This document shows, in pieces, positions 16,863 to 25,565 of a stretch of 64,000 nt of DNA; positions within the stretch are counted from its first letter, which is position 1, and each line of letters starts with the position of its first letter. Made by a program: the position numbers and the translations under genes. Below the pieces are notes generated by a model. The model saw only the letters and a program-made list of their open reading frames with translations, searched no databases and had not been told where the DNA came from. Origin of the DNA: a virus; the IMG/VR virus record IMGVR_UViG_3300042147_000025, positions 29,121 through 93,120 of that record, one strand, 5' to 3'.

Positions 16863-17758
16863 GAACCACCACCTTTTTGTACAACTTTCTCTAGGCTAGT
16901 TGCACGTATCTCACTGTACCACCCTGAGCTGCGCCATCCACCAGAGTGACGTAATGATTCAACCTTAAGCCAGCCAGTAATTAGGGTATCTTCAAGATAG
17001 ATAATATCTCCCGCTCTAATATCAGGATTCAAAAGAATCTTCATCTGAATGCCGGGCTTCTTTACTTTATCTTTCTTAGAACGTTGTCTATCACCAGAAA
17101 CACGGTAAGGAGTTTCGATTAATCCTGTATACTTTGAGATGACATATGCAAGGTCAAAGTTTTCATTATTAGGACGACCTTTATCGTGTACGTAGACAAC
17201 ACCATCATCTAGTTGCCATTCACAACCATATTTCTCGCAGAACTCATCCATCATCTCTTTAGGGGTTCCGCTGAGAGGGTAGCCACCAATGATTGGGTTG
17301 TTTAAGTTGGTCCCGCTAACAACACCCCTGTCAGCCCCAATAGCTTTGACAAACTTCTGAACCACAACTTTTGGATCTTGTCCTTCTGGAACAAATTCAG
17401 AGAGGAGTTGATGATTGAGGTTTGTATATCCGCTTCCCATAGTGACTTGCGTAATCCTATCCGTACCTGACTTCCTTGTAGATACATGAGTCACCTGTCC
17501 GGCAAACAACCGCTTAGGTCCGCCAGTGTCTAGATAGCCAGCTTCGAACACAGCAGCCGGATAGTCGGTGTCTAGTAATTTAACGTGTTCATCAGAGAGG
17601 TTGTAGATTTCTATAGATGCGCTATTTGTCCGCTTTTTATTATCTGGACTTTTACTGATATCAAAAGTAACCTGAAGGTCTGTAATTTCTAATGCTTCGC
17701 CAGAACTATAGTCACCAATTATCAAGCGGTACTGCCTATTACGTTGTATAAGATCCAT
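16859..17758 (-). CDS. Baseplate hub protein (gpD / gp44-like)
   Basis: 299 residues. The order hub then spike, the internal segments IEIYNLSDEH and PKRLFAGQVTHVS, and a GYPLSGTPKEMMDEFC segment match phage late-control-D-like hub proteins that trimerise at the tube end and hold the spike. No peptidoglycan hydrolase domain is visible. Confidence 0.78.
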   Translation of the reverse strand: MDLIQRNRQYRLIIGDYSSGEALEITDLQVTFDISKSPDNKKRTNSASIEIYNLSDEHVKLLDTDYPAAVFEAGYLDTGGPKRLFAGQVTHVSTRKSGTDRITQVTMGSGYTNLNHQLLSEFVPEGQDPKVVVQKFVKAIGADRGVVSGTNLNNPIIGGYPLSGTPKEMMDEFCEKYGCEWQLDDGVVYVHDKGRPNNENFDLAYVISKYTGLIETPYRVSGDRQRSKKDKVKKPGIQMKILLNPDIRAGDIIYLEDTLITGWLKVESLRHSGGWRSSGWYSEIRATSLEKVVQKGGGS

Positions 17759-17771
17759 TGATTACCCTTTA

Positions 17772-18531
17772 TCAGTAAGGCTCATAATCAAAAGAAATCA
17801 ACTTAGTGTAAGCCTTTTGACAGAGGTTATCTTTGTAGTGATCCGCCAGAGAGCGTACTTTATTATTAACGTGAAGTCTTACAGACTCAAAGGCATCAAA
17901 CTTATTACCATAAGAACCAAGGCTTATTGCTTTACCGCCAACCGATGAAGTAGCGATAAACCTACCAGCACGAAGTTCAACACCTTTTGGTAAATCAGGG
18001 TTTCCAGATATCTTTTTCGTGCGGAATATCACATTCAATTCTCTTGGGAGAAAGGTGAAAGGTGCATGTCTCTGGATTATAATTTTTGTTATTGTGGACA
18101 AGTAAGTCTTTATCTAACTGCCAATTTGGGAGGTTAAATCCCGGTTGTTTGTTACACCATTCTGCAAACACTTGAAAATTTAACCAAGAGTCTACTACTT
18201 GACAGTCAACATACGACTGCAACTGATTCTTAGTGTCGTAACAACGGGCCAGCATTGCAGACCAAGTGTTGTACTCCTTCGTAATATTCCCTGTTCTACC
18301 GGCTGAATAAATACCCACACCTATAAACCCCTTTCCAAAAACCTGTGGCGAATTGGGATTCTTTACTTTCCCAGCCTGAAGCATGTGTGAGTAGGTTTTA
18401 GTTATAGTTCCATCTTCAAATTTCACGAGTATGTCTTGGCTTCCGTTGTATTCAACAACAGCACAATCACCACTAAAGTTTGTCTTGAATACATCACCAA
18501 TAAATATTTTCTGTTTTGGACCTTTCATCAC
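17772..18531 (-). pseudogene. Frameshifted HNH/AP2 homing endonuclease gene
   Basis: Two overlapping frames (17995-18531 and 17772-18101) together encode one homing endonuclease. Frame one ends ...WQLDKD... then YNPETCTF; the other continues LPRELN...GKAISLGSYGNKFDAFESVR, an AP2-like tail. At 18050-18063 the 7-base unit GAAAGGT (plus strand) is present twice in tandem. Removing one copy restores PETCTFLPRELN, which matches PETCAFVPKRLN in the intact relative at 46161-46838. So the gene was inactivated by a 7-bp duplication. It lies between the hub and plug genes, with no start or stop of those affected. Confidence 0.85.
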
Positions 18532-18584
18532 AACCCCACATATTTAAATTGAGGTTAGATTGTAGCATCAAGTCGCAGTGAAAG

Positions 18585-18920
18585 TCAACTTTCTTCTGAC
18601 CACAAATAAAACAAATTGTAATATTGATCAATAGAATCAGGATACACCTTATAAGGTTCACTAATTATATCTGCTTTTTCTTCCATCCAGATAAAACCTG
18701 TCAACGGAAAAATAGCGTAGTCCAAGAACATTGGATAATTAGGAACTAAAGCTTCCCCTAAGATGATTGGATTACTATCAGCGTCATAGAGATTTACAAA
18801 ATATAACTTAGCTCTTTCATTGTAGACAAATTCAAAAATGTAAGAGTCGCCTTGAAAGGCAATGGTGTATGTATAATATGCACCACTGAACAAAGGCATT
18901 GCTATATATTTATCAGCCAT
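18585..18920 (-). CDS. Baseplate plug / central hub accessory protein
   Basis: 111 residues with a beta-rich pattern: YIFEFVYNERAKLYFVNLYDADSNPIILG is typical of the small baseplate plug family described from cyanophage Pam3 (gp18-like). Placement between the Dit-like and hub genes agrees. It overlaps the preceding gene by 8 bases. Role in closing the tail tube is inferred from that family. Confidence 0.65.
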   Translation of the reverse strand: MADKYIAMPLFSGAYYTYTIAFQGDSYIFEFVYNERAKLYFVNLYDADSNPIILGEALVPNYPMFLDYAIFPLTGFIWMEEKADIISEPYKVYPDSIDQYYNLFYLWSEES

Positions 18921-19698
18921 TTTCCCTTGCCTTTCTTAGTGGGTCTGTGTCTTTAGGGGAATCACCAGTACCTACATCTTGTGGTGTACTATCTTGCTTA
19001 CCTTTAGAGGCTTTACTTGAAGCTTTCTTTTTAAGAGAGTCTTGTACATCTTTTGGGATAGTGGTCTTCTTTAAGAAAGCAAAAGTCACCTGTTCAAAAG
19101 TAATATCACAATACAAACCATATCCAGTGTTTGGGTCTTCCTTAAAAGTAATCTTAGTCATTACAAGATTGTTGATTACTTTACGAAGCAGTGTGCTGTC
19201 ATACTCAAACAAACGAACAAGTTGAATGCTGGGATCAAAGTTACCAGTCTTATCGTTGAAGACAACACCAGCAGTAAGATCAATCAGAGCTTGTCTAATT
19301 TGTTCTAGAAGGTCAGCACGTCTGCTATCAACCACTACTTCCGGAGTACTATCAGATAGGAACTGGCCGATACTGTCTGGAATAAACTTCTTCAGGACAC
19401 TTTGGTCTGTAGAGTTCACACTGACAGCATTAGGGGCTTGATTACTGTTGTATGGAGAGTTACCATCCAAGTCTTGGATTAGGTAAGTTCCAGTGGAAAT
19501 GTCTACACCCGTAATTACAGCACCAATTGTAAAGATTGGATTCGCAGAAATATAGTGGTCAGTCACCAGTCCACCGGACGCAATTGGATGTTTTGTAACT
19601 TGCCCAGAATAATTTTGTGTATAAGAAGTTACCGCCGAGAGGTAAATAAAACCCCCGTCTTGGACTGATGAATCACCCCACTCTATCGCTAATGACAT
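18913..19698 (-). CDS. Dit-like / baseplate adaptor protein
   Basis: 261 residues. The N-terminal half (GGFIYLSAVTSYTQNYSGQVTKHPI...) fits the Dit-like phage tail protein N-terminal domain found in contractile-tail hubs. The C-terminus is lysine- and serine-rich and probably disordered. It follows the tape-measure gene (apart from an inserted nuclease gene), as expected for the tail-tip adaptor. Confidence 0.7.
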   Translation of the reverse strand: MSLAIEWGDSSVQDGGFIYLSAVTSYTQNYSGQVTKHPIASGGLVTDHYISANPIFTIGAVITGVDISTGTYLIQDLDGNSPYNSNQAPNAVSVNSTDQSVLKKFIPDSIGQFLSDSTPEVVVDSRRADLLEQIRQALIDLTAGVVFNDKTGNFDPSIQLVRLFEYDSTLLRKVINNLVMTKITFKEDPNTGYGLYCDITFEQVTFAFLKKTTIPKDVQDSLKKKASSKASKGKQDSTPQDVGTGDSPKDTDPLRKARENG

Positions 19699-20695
19699 AC
19701 TCAGTCCCTTTCATTAGACTACCATTAAATTTTTCATAAATTTCAACAATATCTTCTATGTTGTGTGGATAAGTAGTTTCACTATAGCCATCAGGCAACA
19801 ACTGCCTATCCACTACTCCGCAAGTTAATGTATTAATACACTCACGTTCTGCTGCCTTACAATCTGAAATATTCGGAAATTTATAAACTTTGTGTAATAC
19901 AACATCTAACCCAGAAACCCTTTGCTGCTGGGAAACACGGATTAAAGAATTATTAGAAATTCCAAACTTAATGGCAATGATGTTATCGTTATCTTTGATT
20001 AAGTTGATGTAGGCTTCTGTTTGTCTTTGCTTTGCACAACCACAAGACCTATTCCCCTTCATCAGAGTAGCAGAACGAGCCTCTACATTCTGAAGACAGT
20101 CAGGGCAAAACACTTTCCAGTATGGTCTATGACCTTTAAAATCTTCTGTAGTACTTCTTGCAAAAGTAGTTCCTTCAGAAAAAGATCCCGTTGCAAAGAA
20201 GTCTCTGACAAACTCTTCATCAGGTTTAGATGCTCTCTTACCTACTGCCTCAAAGCGGCAACCGGGACAACCAACATTTCTATTTATGAAATTATTGATA
20301 ATTCCACTTGACCAAATACCATGAGTTTTGCACTCAAGTGATAATTTAGTTTTTCTGTCTGTGAATTCACCAGCCCAGCCATGAAATACATATCCGAGTT
20401 CACCTGCTTTTCTTTGACAAACTATCTTATAATATCTTTCATCTCTTCGGGCAGAAACTGAACATCCACACGGTACTTGCCCCAGTATCAAACTAGACTT
20501 GATTGACCTAAACAGTCCATCTCCATATAATTCTGGGTCTTTTTCACAAATACTACACTTTACAACGTACATTTTGGATGTAGCGCTTTTACCAGACCAG
20601 CCAATAACTTCAAGTTGGTTTTCCTTGCCAAATCTGGTGCCAACAAATTCGTCAGTTTCAATTTTATCAAAATCACTGTAGTACAATTTAAACAC
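19673..20695 (-). CDS. Zinc-ribbon homing nuclease with GIY-YIG-like C-terminus
   Basis: 340 residues with repeated cysteine pairs (CSICEKD, C-G-C, CPGC, CPDC, CGC) forming several zinc-ribbon-like blocks. From about residue 230 a segment IKFGISNN...R..QQ looks like a degenerate GIY-YIG/T5orf172 core. It has the same plan as the protein at 12724-13617. It is inserted between tape-measure and Dit-like genes, overlapping the latter by 26 bases. Confidence 0.68.
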   Translation of the reverse strand: MFKLYYSDFDKIETDEFVGTRFGKENQLEVIGWSGKSATSKMYVVKCSICEKDPELYGDGLFRSIKSSLILGQVPCGCSVSARRDERYYKIVCQRKAGELGYVFHGWAGEFTDRKTKLSLECKTHGIWSSGIINNFINRNVGCPGCRFEAVGKRASKPDEEFVRDFFATGSFSEGTTFARSTTEDFKGHRPYWKVFCPDCLQNVEARSATLMKGNRSCGCAKQRQTEAYINLIKDNDNIIAIKFGISNNSLIRVSQQQRVSGLDVVLHKVYKFPNISDCKAAERECINTLTCGVVDRQLLPDGYSETTYPHNIEDIVEIYEKFNGSLMKGTEYVISDRVG

Positions 20696-20744
20696 TCCTA
20701 AATTAAAGTCTGAATATTGTACTACAGCTTTCTGAAAGAATCAA

Positions 20745-22622
20745 CTATTGTTTTACAGGGAATTGGACATTCACTTGGTCAAAGGATTGAACAAACATAT
20801 TTGCTACAGCTTCACCAATAGCTTGAGCTTGTGCATTTGCATCCATGCCTTGGAGCGTTGAGCCATCCACATTCACAACGATGTCGATCTGATTACTGTT
20901 ACTCACAATACCCATTGCTTTATCTTCAGCAGCAGCTTTAGCCATGTCCGCTTGTTGTGAGTCATACCCAGCAGCATCTTGGTAATAGGGGGAGGTTGGG
21001 TCATCATAAACTGCACGACCTCTCTCACGAGCTTTGTTCATGTTAAAGCCGGTGTTGTTTATGATATCCCCAACAATGGCTGCTGGCGATGCATACTCTA
21101 GACCAAACAGATTAGCTTTTTCAGTGGAACTATTACTTGTCTCGGAAGTCGGAAGAGACCCGCTTTTCCACTTCTGGAACTCAGCAATAGCATTCATGAT
21201 AGAAGCAATTTCTCTTGCTGTAGCTTCTAGAGTTGGGAGGAAGTCAAACTTGATCGTGGAGATATCAGTGAAGATTTGTTTGATATCAGACCAGTCTTTC
21301 TTGAGTTGGTTGGTCTTGTCCACGCCTAACCAATCCGCCACAACACTATCTTTACCCTCAAGAGCACGAATAAAAGATTGCGGGAATAGGAGAAGGTCAT
21401 CAGCCCATTTTGTTGCTTCGTTAAACCCTTCTGCAAGCCTCTTAACTAGGTCTCCACTTTCATTCAAGCCTGCCGCGAGGGTACGGAAAATACGAGCAAA
21501 ACCCTCTTCTACGCCTGCGTTTGATGCCAATACGGCCATGTCATTTACAGAGTTTTGATAACGAGCTTGCTCAGCTTGGGATGCTTGGGATGCTGTACCT
21601 AGAGCCCCGCCCTGATTAGCTCGTTGAGAAGCAGCAGCGCCTGCATAAGTGAGGATATCACTGGTTACTTTGCCTTTCTTCATATCAGCCAAAAGCTGTT
21701 GAATGGCTTCAGCACCAGTCTTATTACCGCCAATCTTTGCTTGATATGCTTGAGCAAACAGTGCCGTACCACCCGGCAATGCCTCTGCAATTTGCCCAGT
21801 AAGTTCCTCAGACATCAACTTACCCTTACCCGCAACTTGAGACAATGCTCTGAACAAACGGTTCTGAGTAGTTTTATCGAGTTTGTTGACGCGGGCCAGT
21901 TCAGCAAATCCACTAAAAACCTTCTGGCTTTGTTTTAAGCCAATACCCGATCCAGTAAGACCTGATATTAGTTTATTATAGTCGCCAGATGCCTCAAGGA
22001 AATTGAACCCCACACGGTTCGCTTCAGACCTCAAATATTGGAAAGAATCTGAGCCTTGTTGTGCTGTTCCCCCGGCTTGCTGTACAACCGCTGACGTTTG
22101 CAACTGGGCAGAGACGACTTCTTGGTTACGCCTATTTAATGCCCCGAGACCATAGCCCCCTAAACCCAGTGCAAGTGCGGGACCAAGTAGACTGGGCATA
22201 CCTCGGGAACGTCCAAGGCCAGCGGCAGCTCCTGTAACAACAGCCTCACCTGTCCTCCCTCTGGGGGTAACAACAGTAGGTGTATGTCCCGGAACAACTT
22301 GAGGAACAATCCTCATAGGGTGAGACATACCTGCACGGGCCATCGCAACAGCAACAGTTTGATTTAAGGCAGCTTGATTGACATTGAACTTATTAATATC
22401 AAAGACAGTACGATTGCTCGCCATATCTAAGGCGTTACCAAGGACTCTCTCAAGCTTTCGTTGGTCAACCGTAAAGTTACCAATGCCAAAATTTAAGGAG
22501 TTACCAAAACCTTTAAATTTATTTAGCTTCTTCTCAAGAGTAGCTAATGCTTTGTCAACCTTTTTTAAACCTCTTGTGTCAACATCAAAACCGATACTGG
22601 CGAAGTACTTGGCGATCTGCAA
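20745..22622 (-). CDS. Tape measure protein
   Basis: 625 residues, the longest minus-strand tail gene in the transcript. It starts with an extended helical region (KVDKALATLEKKLNKFK), has Ala/Gly-rich hydrophobic stretches mid-protein (around LGPALALGLGGYGLGAL) and the helix-rich TMP pattern of Pfam tape-measure proteins (QVAGKGKLMSEELTGQIAEALPG). Position after the tail-assembly chaperones is diagnostic. It sets tail length and is released into the host envelope on infection. At 625 aa it predicts a rather short tail. Confidence 0.88.
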   Translation of the reverse strand: MQIAKYFASIGFDVDTRGLKKVDKALATLEKKLNKFKGFGNSLNFGIGNFTVDQRKLERVLGNALDMASNRTVFDINKFNVNQAALNQTVAVAMARAGMSHPMRIVPQVVPGHTPTVVTPRGRTGEAVVTGAAAGLGRSRGMPSLLGPALALGLGGYGLGALNRRNQEVVSAQLQTSAVVQQAGGTAQQGSDSFQYLRSEANRVGFNFLEASGDYNKLISGLTGSGIGLKQSQKVFSGFAELARVNKLDKTTQNRLFRALSQVAGKGKLMSEELTGQIAEALPGGTALFAQAYQAKIGGNKTGAEAIQQLLADMKKGKVTSDILTYAGAAASQRANQGGALGTASQASQAEQARYQNSVNDMAVLASNAGVEEGFARIFRTLAAGLNESGDLVKRLAEGFNEATKWADDLLLFPQSFIRALEGKDSVVADWLGVDKTNQLKKDWSDIKQIFTDISTIKFDFLPTLEATAREIASIMNAIAEFQKWKSGSLPTSETSNSSTEKANLFGLEYASPAAIVGDIINNTGFNMNKARERGRAVYDDPTSPYYQDAAGYDSQQADMAKAAAEDKAMGIVSNSNQIDIVVNVDGSTLQGMDANAQAQAIGEAVANMFVQSFDQVNVQFPVKQ

Positions 22623-22636
22623 TGTTTATTACTCCG

Positions 22637-22861
22637 TCATTTCGGTTTATTTTTATCAGCTTTAGCTTTATCAAATGCTTGCTTACTTAAAGCATCGTAC
22701 ACATCAAGGAATTCAAGGAGCTTCAGCATTTGTCGTGTAGAGTATTTCCACTCCATTTCAGCAGCCAATTCAAGACCACCTTTCTCATGCATGGCGATCC
22801 TATAGATACTCCAGTGCTGAGAGAAAGTTTTATCAATTTCTTTTTCTAGCTGTGTAGCCAA
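22637..22861 (-). CDS. Tail assembly chaperone, downstream frame (possible frameshift extension)
   Basis: 74 residues from a TTG at 22861, helical and charged. Upstream of the TTG the same frame stays open through the last 13 codons of the preceding gene, back to a stop at 22925-22927. That arrangement fits a G/GT pair made by -1 frameshifting. The TTG has only a close GGGA as ribosome site. Chaperones of this kind coat the tape measure protein before tube assembly. Confidence 0.65.
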   Translation of the reverse strand: MATQLEKEIDKTFSQHWSIYRIAMHEKGGLELAAEMEWKYSTRQMLKLLEFLDVYDALSKQAFDKAKADKNKPK

Positions 22862-22884
22862 TCTTCCCGACTCAGACTTTTCAG

Positions 22885-23205
22885 TTACTCTTCTGAATCG
22901 GGTGCCTGAAAAAGCTCTTCGAAGTTAAAATTCAGCACCTCTTTATAGAGTTTATTGAGGTGTGCATACTTGCGAGAAAAGGATACATCAAAAGACTTTT
23001 CAGTGATCTGCATGTTCTCCTTGGAAACATAGTTACAAATGATTTGTTTCATTTGACTAAGATCCGCCTTACCTTCATCAATAGCTGCCTGATGCTTTTC
23101 AATAAACATCAAACCTTTAGTTGCAGGCATTGCGGTTACAAGGTAATCAATATCATCAACTGTAATAGTTGTTTGTTCAAGTACTTCAAATTTTGGAGCT
23201 GCCAT
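22885..23205 (-). CDS. Tail assembly chaperone
   Basis: 106 residues; soluble and mostly helical after residue 30, with an acidic C-terminus (LFQAPDSEE). It lies between the tail-tube genes and the tape measure, the constant position of the tail assembly chaperone in long-tailed phages. A run of five T near the 3' end (22909-22913, complement) lies in the region where the -1 frame is open. A fused product would have about 189 residues. Confidence 0.7.
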   Translation of the reverse strand: MAAPKFEVLEQTTITVDDIDYLVTAMPATKGLMFIEKHQAAIDEGKADLSQMKQIICNYVSKENMQITEKSFDVSFSRKYAHLNKLYKEVLNFNFEELFQAPDSEE

Positions 23206-23229
23206 TTATTTTATCTCAGAAAATACAAA

Positions 23230-23727
23230 TTAAAAAATGTTATCAAAGAAGTTACCAGCTTCGCTGAGTGCTCTATCAAAGATGTCAGTTGCAGGCTTAG
23301 CGTTACCAGACACAACATAGGTGCTCGTGGACTGCAAGAAGAATTCCCAATTACGATACTCAAACTGCCCGGAATACGTAGATGTAGGGTACCCAGTAAT
23401 ATACGCCTCATTGGATGAGAACACACTACGACCTGAGTTATCCTTCAACATTAATTCAATTCGTCCAGTGCCTTCAGTTAAATCAAGTTCATGGATATAC
23501 GAAAGTACATCGTTTCCCTGAGAGGTTTGGAGGAGAGAGATGGTGATAGTGGCAGAGGTATCGACATTAGGGACTCGTGTGTTCTTACCACGAATACCGC
23601 GAATAACAGTAAACCCTTTCACTGTTCTGCTAATGCTGATACTCTGCCAGCCAGTTAGTTGATAACCACCAACAGTTAAGATTACGTCACTAGGGCTGTA
23701 TGTATTCACAGTAAAGGAATTAGCCAT
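23230..23727 (-). CDS. Tail tube protein (DUF3277-like), copy 3
   Basis: 165 residues. A beta-rich protein with SPSDVILTVGGYQLTGWQSISISR at the start matching the DUF3277/phage tube group. It is the third of three consecutive genes with the same length and pattern, and the one nearest the chaperone genes, which usually marks the major tube protein. The start codon overlaps the stop of copy 2. Confidence 0.78.
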   Translation of the reverse strand: MANSFTVNTYSPSDVILTVGGYQLTGWQSISISRTVKGFTVIRGIRGKNTRVPNVDTSATITISLLQTSQGNDVLSYIHELDLTEGTGRIELMLKDNSGRSVFSSNEAYITGYPTSTYSGQFEYRNWEFFLQSTSTYVVSGNAKPATDIFDRALSEAGNFFDNIF

Positions 23728-24224
23728 TACAGCACTCCTTCTGCAATTGAGGACGAACCGGATGCAAGATTAATCAAATCTTGGAGAATACCACTAGCAT
23801 CTTGGTTGCTACCGACGTTGATAACCGCTTGTGAAGAGCGAAGTATCCAAGTACGACTATCAAAGCTAGTACTTTGTACCATACTTGGAATCCCTTCAAT
23901 CCATGTGTTGGTTGAAAAGAACAAGTCTGTACCAGATAAATCTTTTATAAACAGCGGGAATTTCCCCATTTGTGTGAACTCATCTAACTGCCACAACTTA
24001 GTAAGGATATCATTAGATGTAGAGCCACGGTGGAACGTTAGCGAAATAGTGTATGTCTGACTATTCGTATACAGTCTAGAAATAGATCCGTCTGCTGTTT
24101 CTGTTGTACCGAACGGAACCTTGTCTTTGGTGATGCTGATAAATGTTCCGTCAGCAAATCCGCCGAGCGGAATACCAAAAGCCAAACAGTTCACATCATC
24201 TGGTAGGTAATTCGCAATTGTCAT
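23727..24224 (-). CDS. Tail tube-like protein, copy 2
   Basis: 165 residues, clearly related to copy 1: both begin IANYLPDD and share GGFADGTF[IV]S, and both end with an RTWILRSS / RDWGIYLFG-type strand. Family: DUF3277-like tube fold. It may form a tail tip ring, a tube terminator ring or a second tube type. Confidence 0.7.
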   Translation of the reverse strand: MTIANYLPDDVNCLAFGIPLGGFADGTFISITKDKVPFGTTETADGSISRLYTNSQTYTISLTFHRGSTSNDILTKLWQLDEFTQMGKFPLFIKDLSGTDLFFSTNTWIEGIPSMVQSTSFDSRTWILRSSQAVINVGSNQDASGILQDLINLASGSSSIAEGVL

Positions 24225-24278
24225 GTAATCTCCTTAAATTATAGGGGCTTAGATCTTAGTCGTCACCCCTAATTCCAA

Positions 24279-24809
24279 TTAAGGACTAACCTTCCACCGC
24301 TCATCAACAGTGCCACCAAGTGCTTCCATTGCAGCAACTTCTGATGGAGCAAGAGGTGTGTTACCACCAATAAAGATGTCACTACCAAACAGGTAGATGC
24401 CCCAATCACGAGTACCGAACTCAGAGCCAAAAGAGGCATTAGCTGGTGCTACAATTACTGCACTATTACTGGAGGCTACTGTTTGACCACTCATGTCCTT
24501 CATGGTGCAGTTGAACACATAACGGTTGTCCGGTACATTAGCATCAGCGATTTGAAGTTGTTGGAACAACGAGTTAGACGGCGAGCCTTGGTGTAGAGTG
24601 ATAGTTACGTTCATCGCAGTTACACGACGCTTAACCCTCGCAAAACTGTTGTCGCCAACACCCTGATAAGGCGTGGAACTTGGAGTAATCCGATCCATGC
24701 TGACAAACGTACCATCAGCAAAACCTGTTACTCGGTGTACGAAATCTCCTTTCGACAAAATGATAGTAAAATCATCCGGAAGGTAGTTCGCAATAAAATT
24801 GTCACTCAT
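24279..24809 (-). CDS. Tail tube-like protein, copy 1
   Basis: 176 residues; shares the FIANYLPDD start and GFADGTFVS block with the next gene and the same overall strand pattern. It is the first of the three tube-like genes after the sheath gene (an HNH gene separates them). A small hairpin (TAGGGG / CCCCTA, 24246-24273) lies between copies 1 and 2 and might adjust their relative expression. Confidence 0.7.
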   Translation of the reverse strand: MSDNFIANYLPDDFTIILSKGDFVHRVTGFADGTFVSMDRITPSSTPYQGVGDNSFARVKRRVTAMNVTITLHQGSPSNSLFQQLQIADANVPDNRYVFNCTMKDMSGQTVASSNSAVIVAPANASFGSEFGTRDWGIYLFGSDIFIGGNTPLAPSEVAAMEALGGTVDERWKVSP

Positions 24810-25507
24810 AAATTAATTGCCTCTGTATTAATGTGGGAATCTTCCCTAATTGTTTTATTTGGGCGATCCCCATAGACTTGTTCAGAAACATCGTCATATG
24901 CAAAAGCCGCTTCTAATTCTGTTTTAAAAGATTTTCTTAATTTACAAGTTCCGTCTACAAATAACTTTGCCCTGAAGTTACCGTGATGCATACTTACACC
25001 AATACTTTCACAAGCGCTGTCTTTTCGTTTTCGTCTGTTATGGCAATTAACAGATCTTGTCACCCAACTGCAGTTTTCTTTGGTGTAGTTACCGTTAGTA
25101 TCTTTTCGGTCTAGTTCCAAACCTTCTACATAGTGCTCTGACATATCATTGTAAAATGATTCAAAGTCAACCCAAGAAGGTTGGTAACTAATACCCCGAC
25201 CACCGTAGTCTTCAAACTTATAGGCTTTTGGGTTATCGCATCGGACCTTCATACCAGCCCAAACTCCATATAGTGGACTAGAGCTTAATCCATGAGTTAT
25301 GAACTGTGAACCGTCCTTTGCACACCCACATGTGATTACTTTACCAGAAACCAAGTCTACTAGATTTACAGGTTTAATAGGGGAACCACACTCACATTGA
25401 ACATTCACAAATCTACGACGCCTTTTAGAGACAGGCTTCATATAAGTTTCAGAAACAGTGACTAGAGACGAGAATTTGCTGCCAATTGGTAAATCTTTGT
25501 TTTTCAT
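24806..25507 (-). CDS. HNH-type homing endonuclease with AP2-like tail
   Basis: 233 residues from ATG 25507, which has GGGAGG 4 bases upstream. N-terminal zinc-ribbon block (CECGSP... CGCAKDG), then a nuclease core with GVWAGMKVRCDNP, YGGRGI, LELDRKDTNGNYTKENCSWVTRS (the ENCxW motif common in these enzymes), then an AP2-like C-terminus (SIGVSMHHGNFRAKL). It sits exactly between sheath and tube genes and overlaps the tube gene by 4 bases. Confidence 0.82.
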   Translation of the reverse strand: MKNKDLPIGSKFSSLVTVSETYMKPVSKRRRRFVNVQCECGSPIKPVNLVDLVSGKVITCGCAKDGSQFITHGLSSSPLYGVWAGMKVRCDNPKAYKFEDYGGRGISYQPSWVDFESFYNDMSEHYVEGLELDRKDTNGNYTKENCSWVTRSVNCHNRRKRKDSACESIGVSMHHGNFRAKLFVDGTCKLRKSFKTELEAAFAYDDVSEQVYGDRPNKTIREDSHINTEAINL

Positions 25508-25565
25508 AGAACCTCCCAAATAAAATGATTTTTATCATATCACTCAAAAGGTTCTATGTAAAGCT

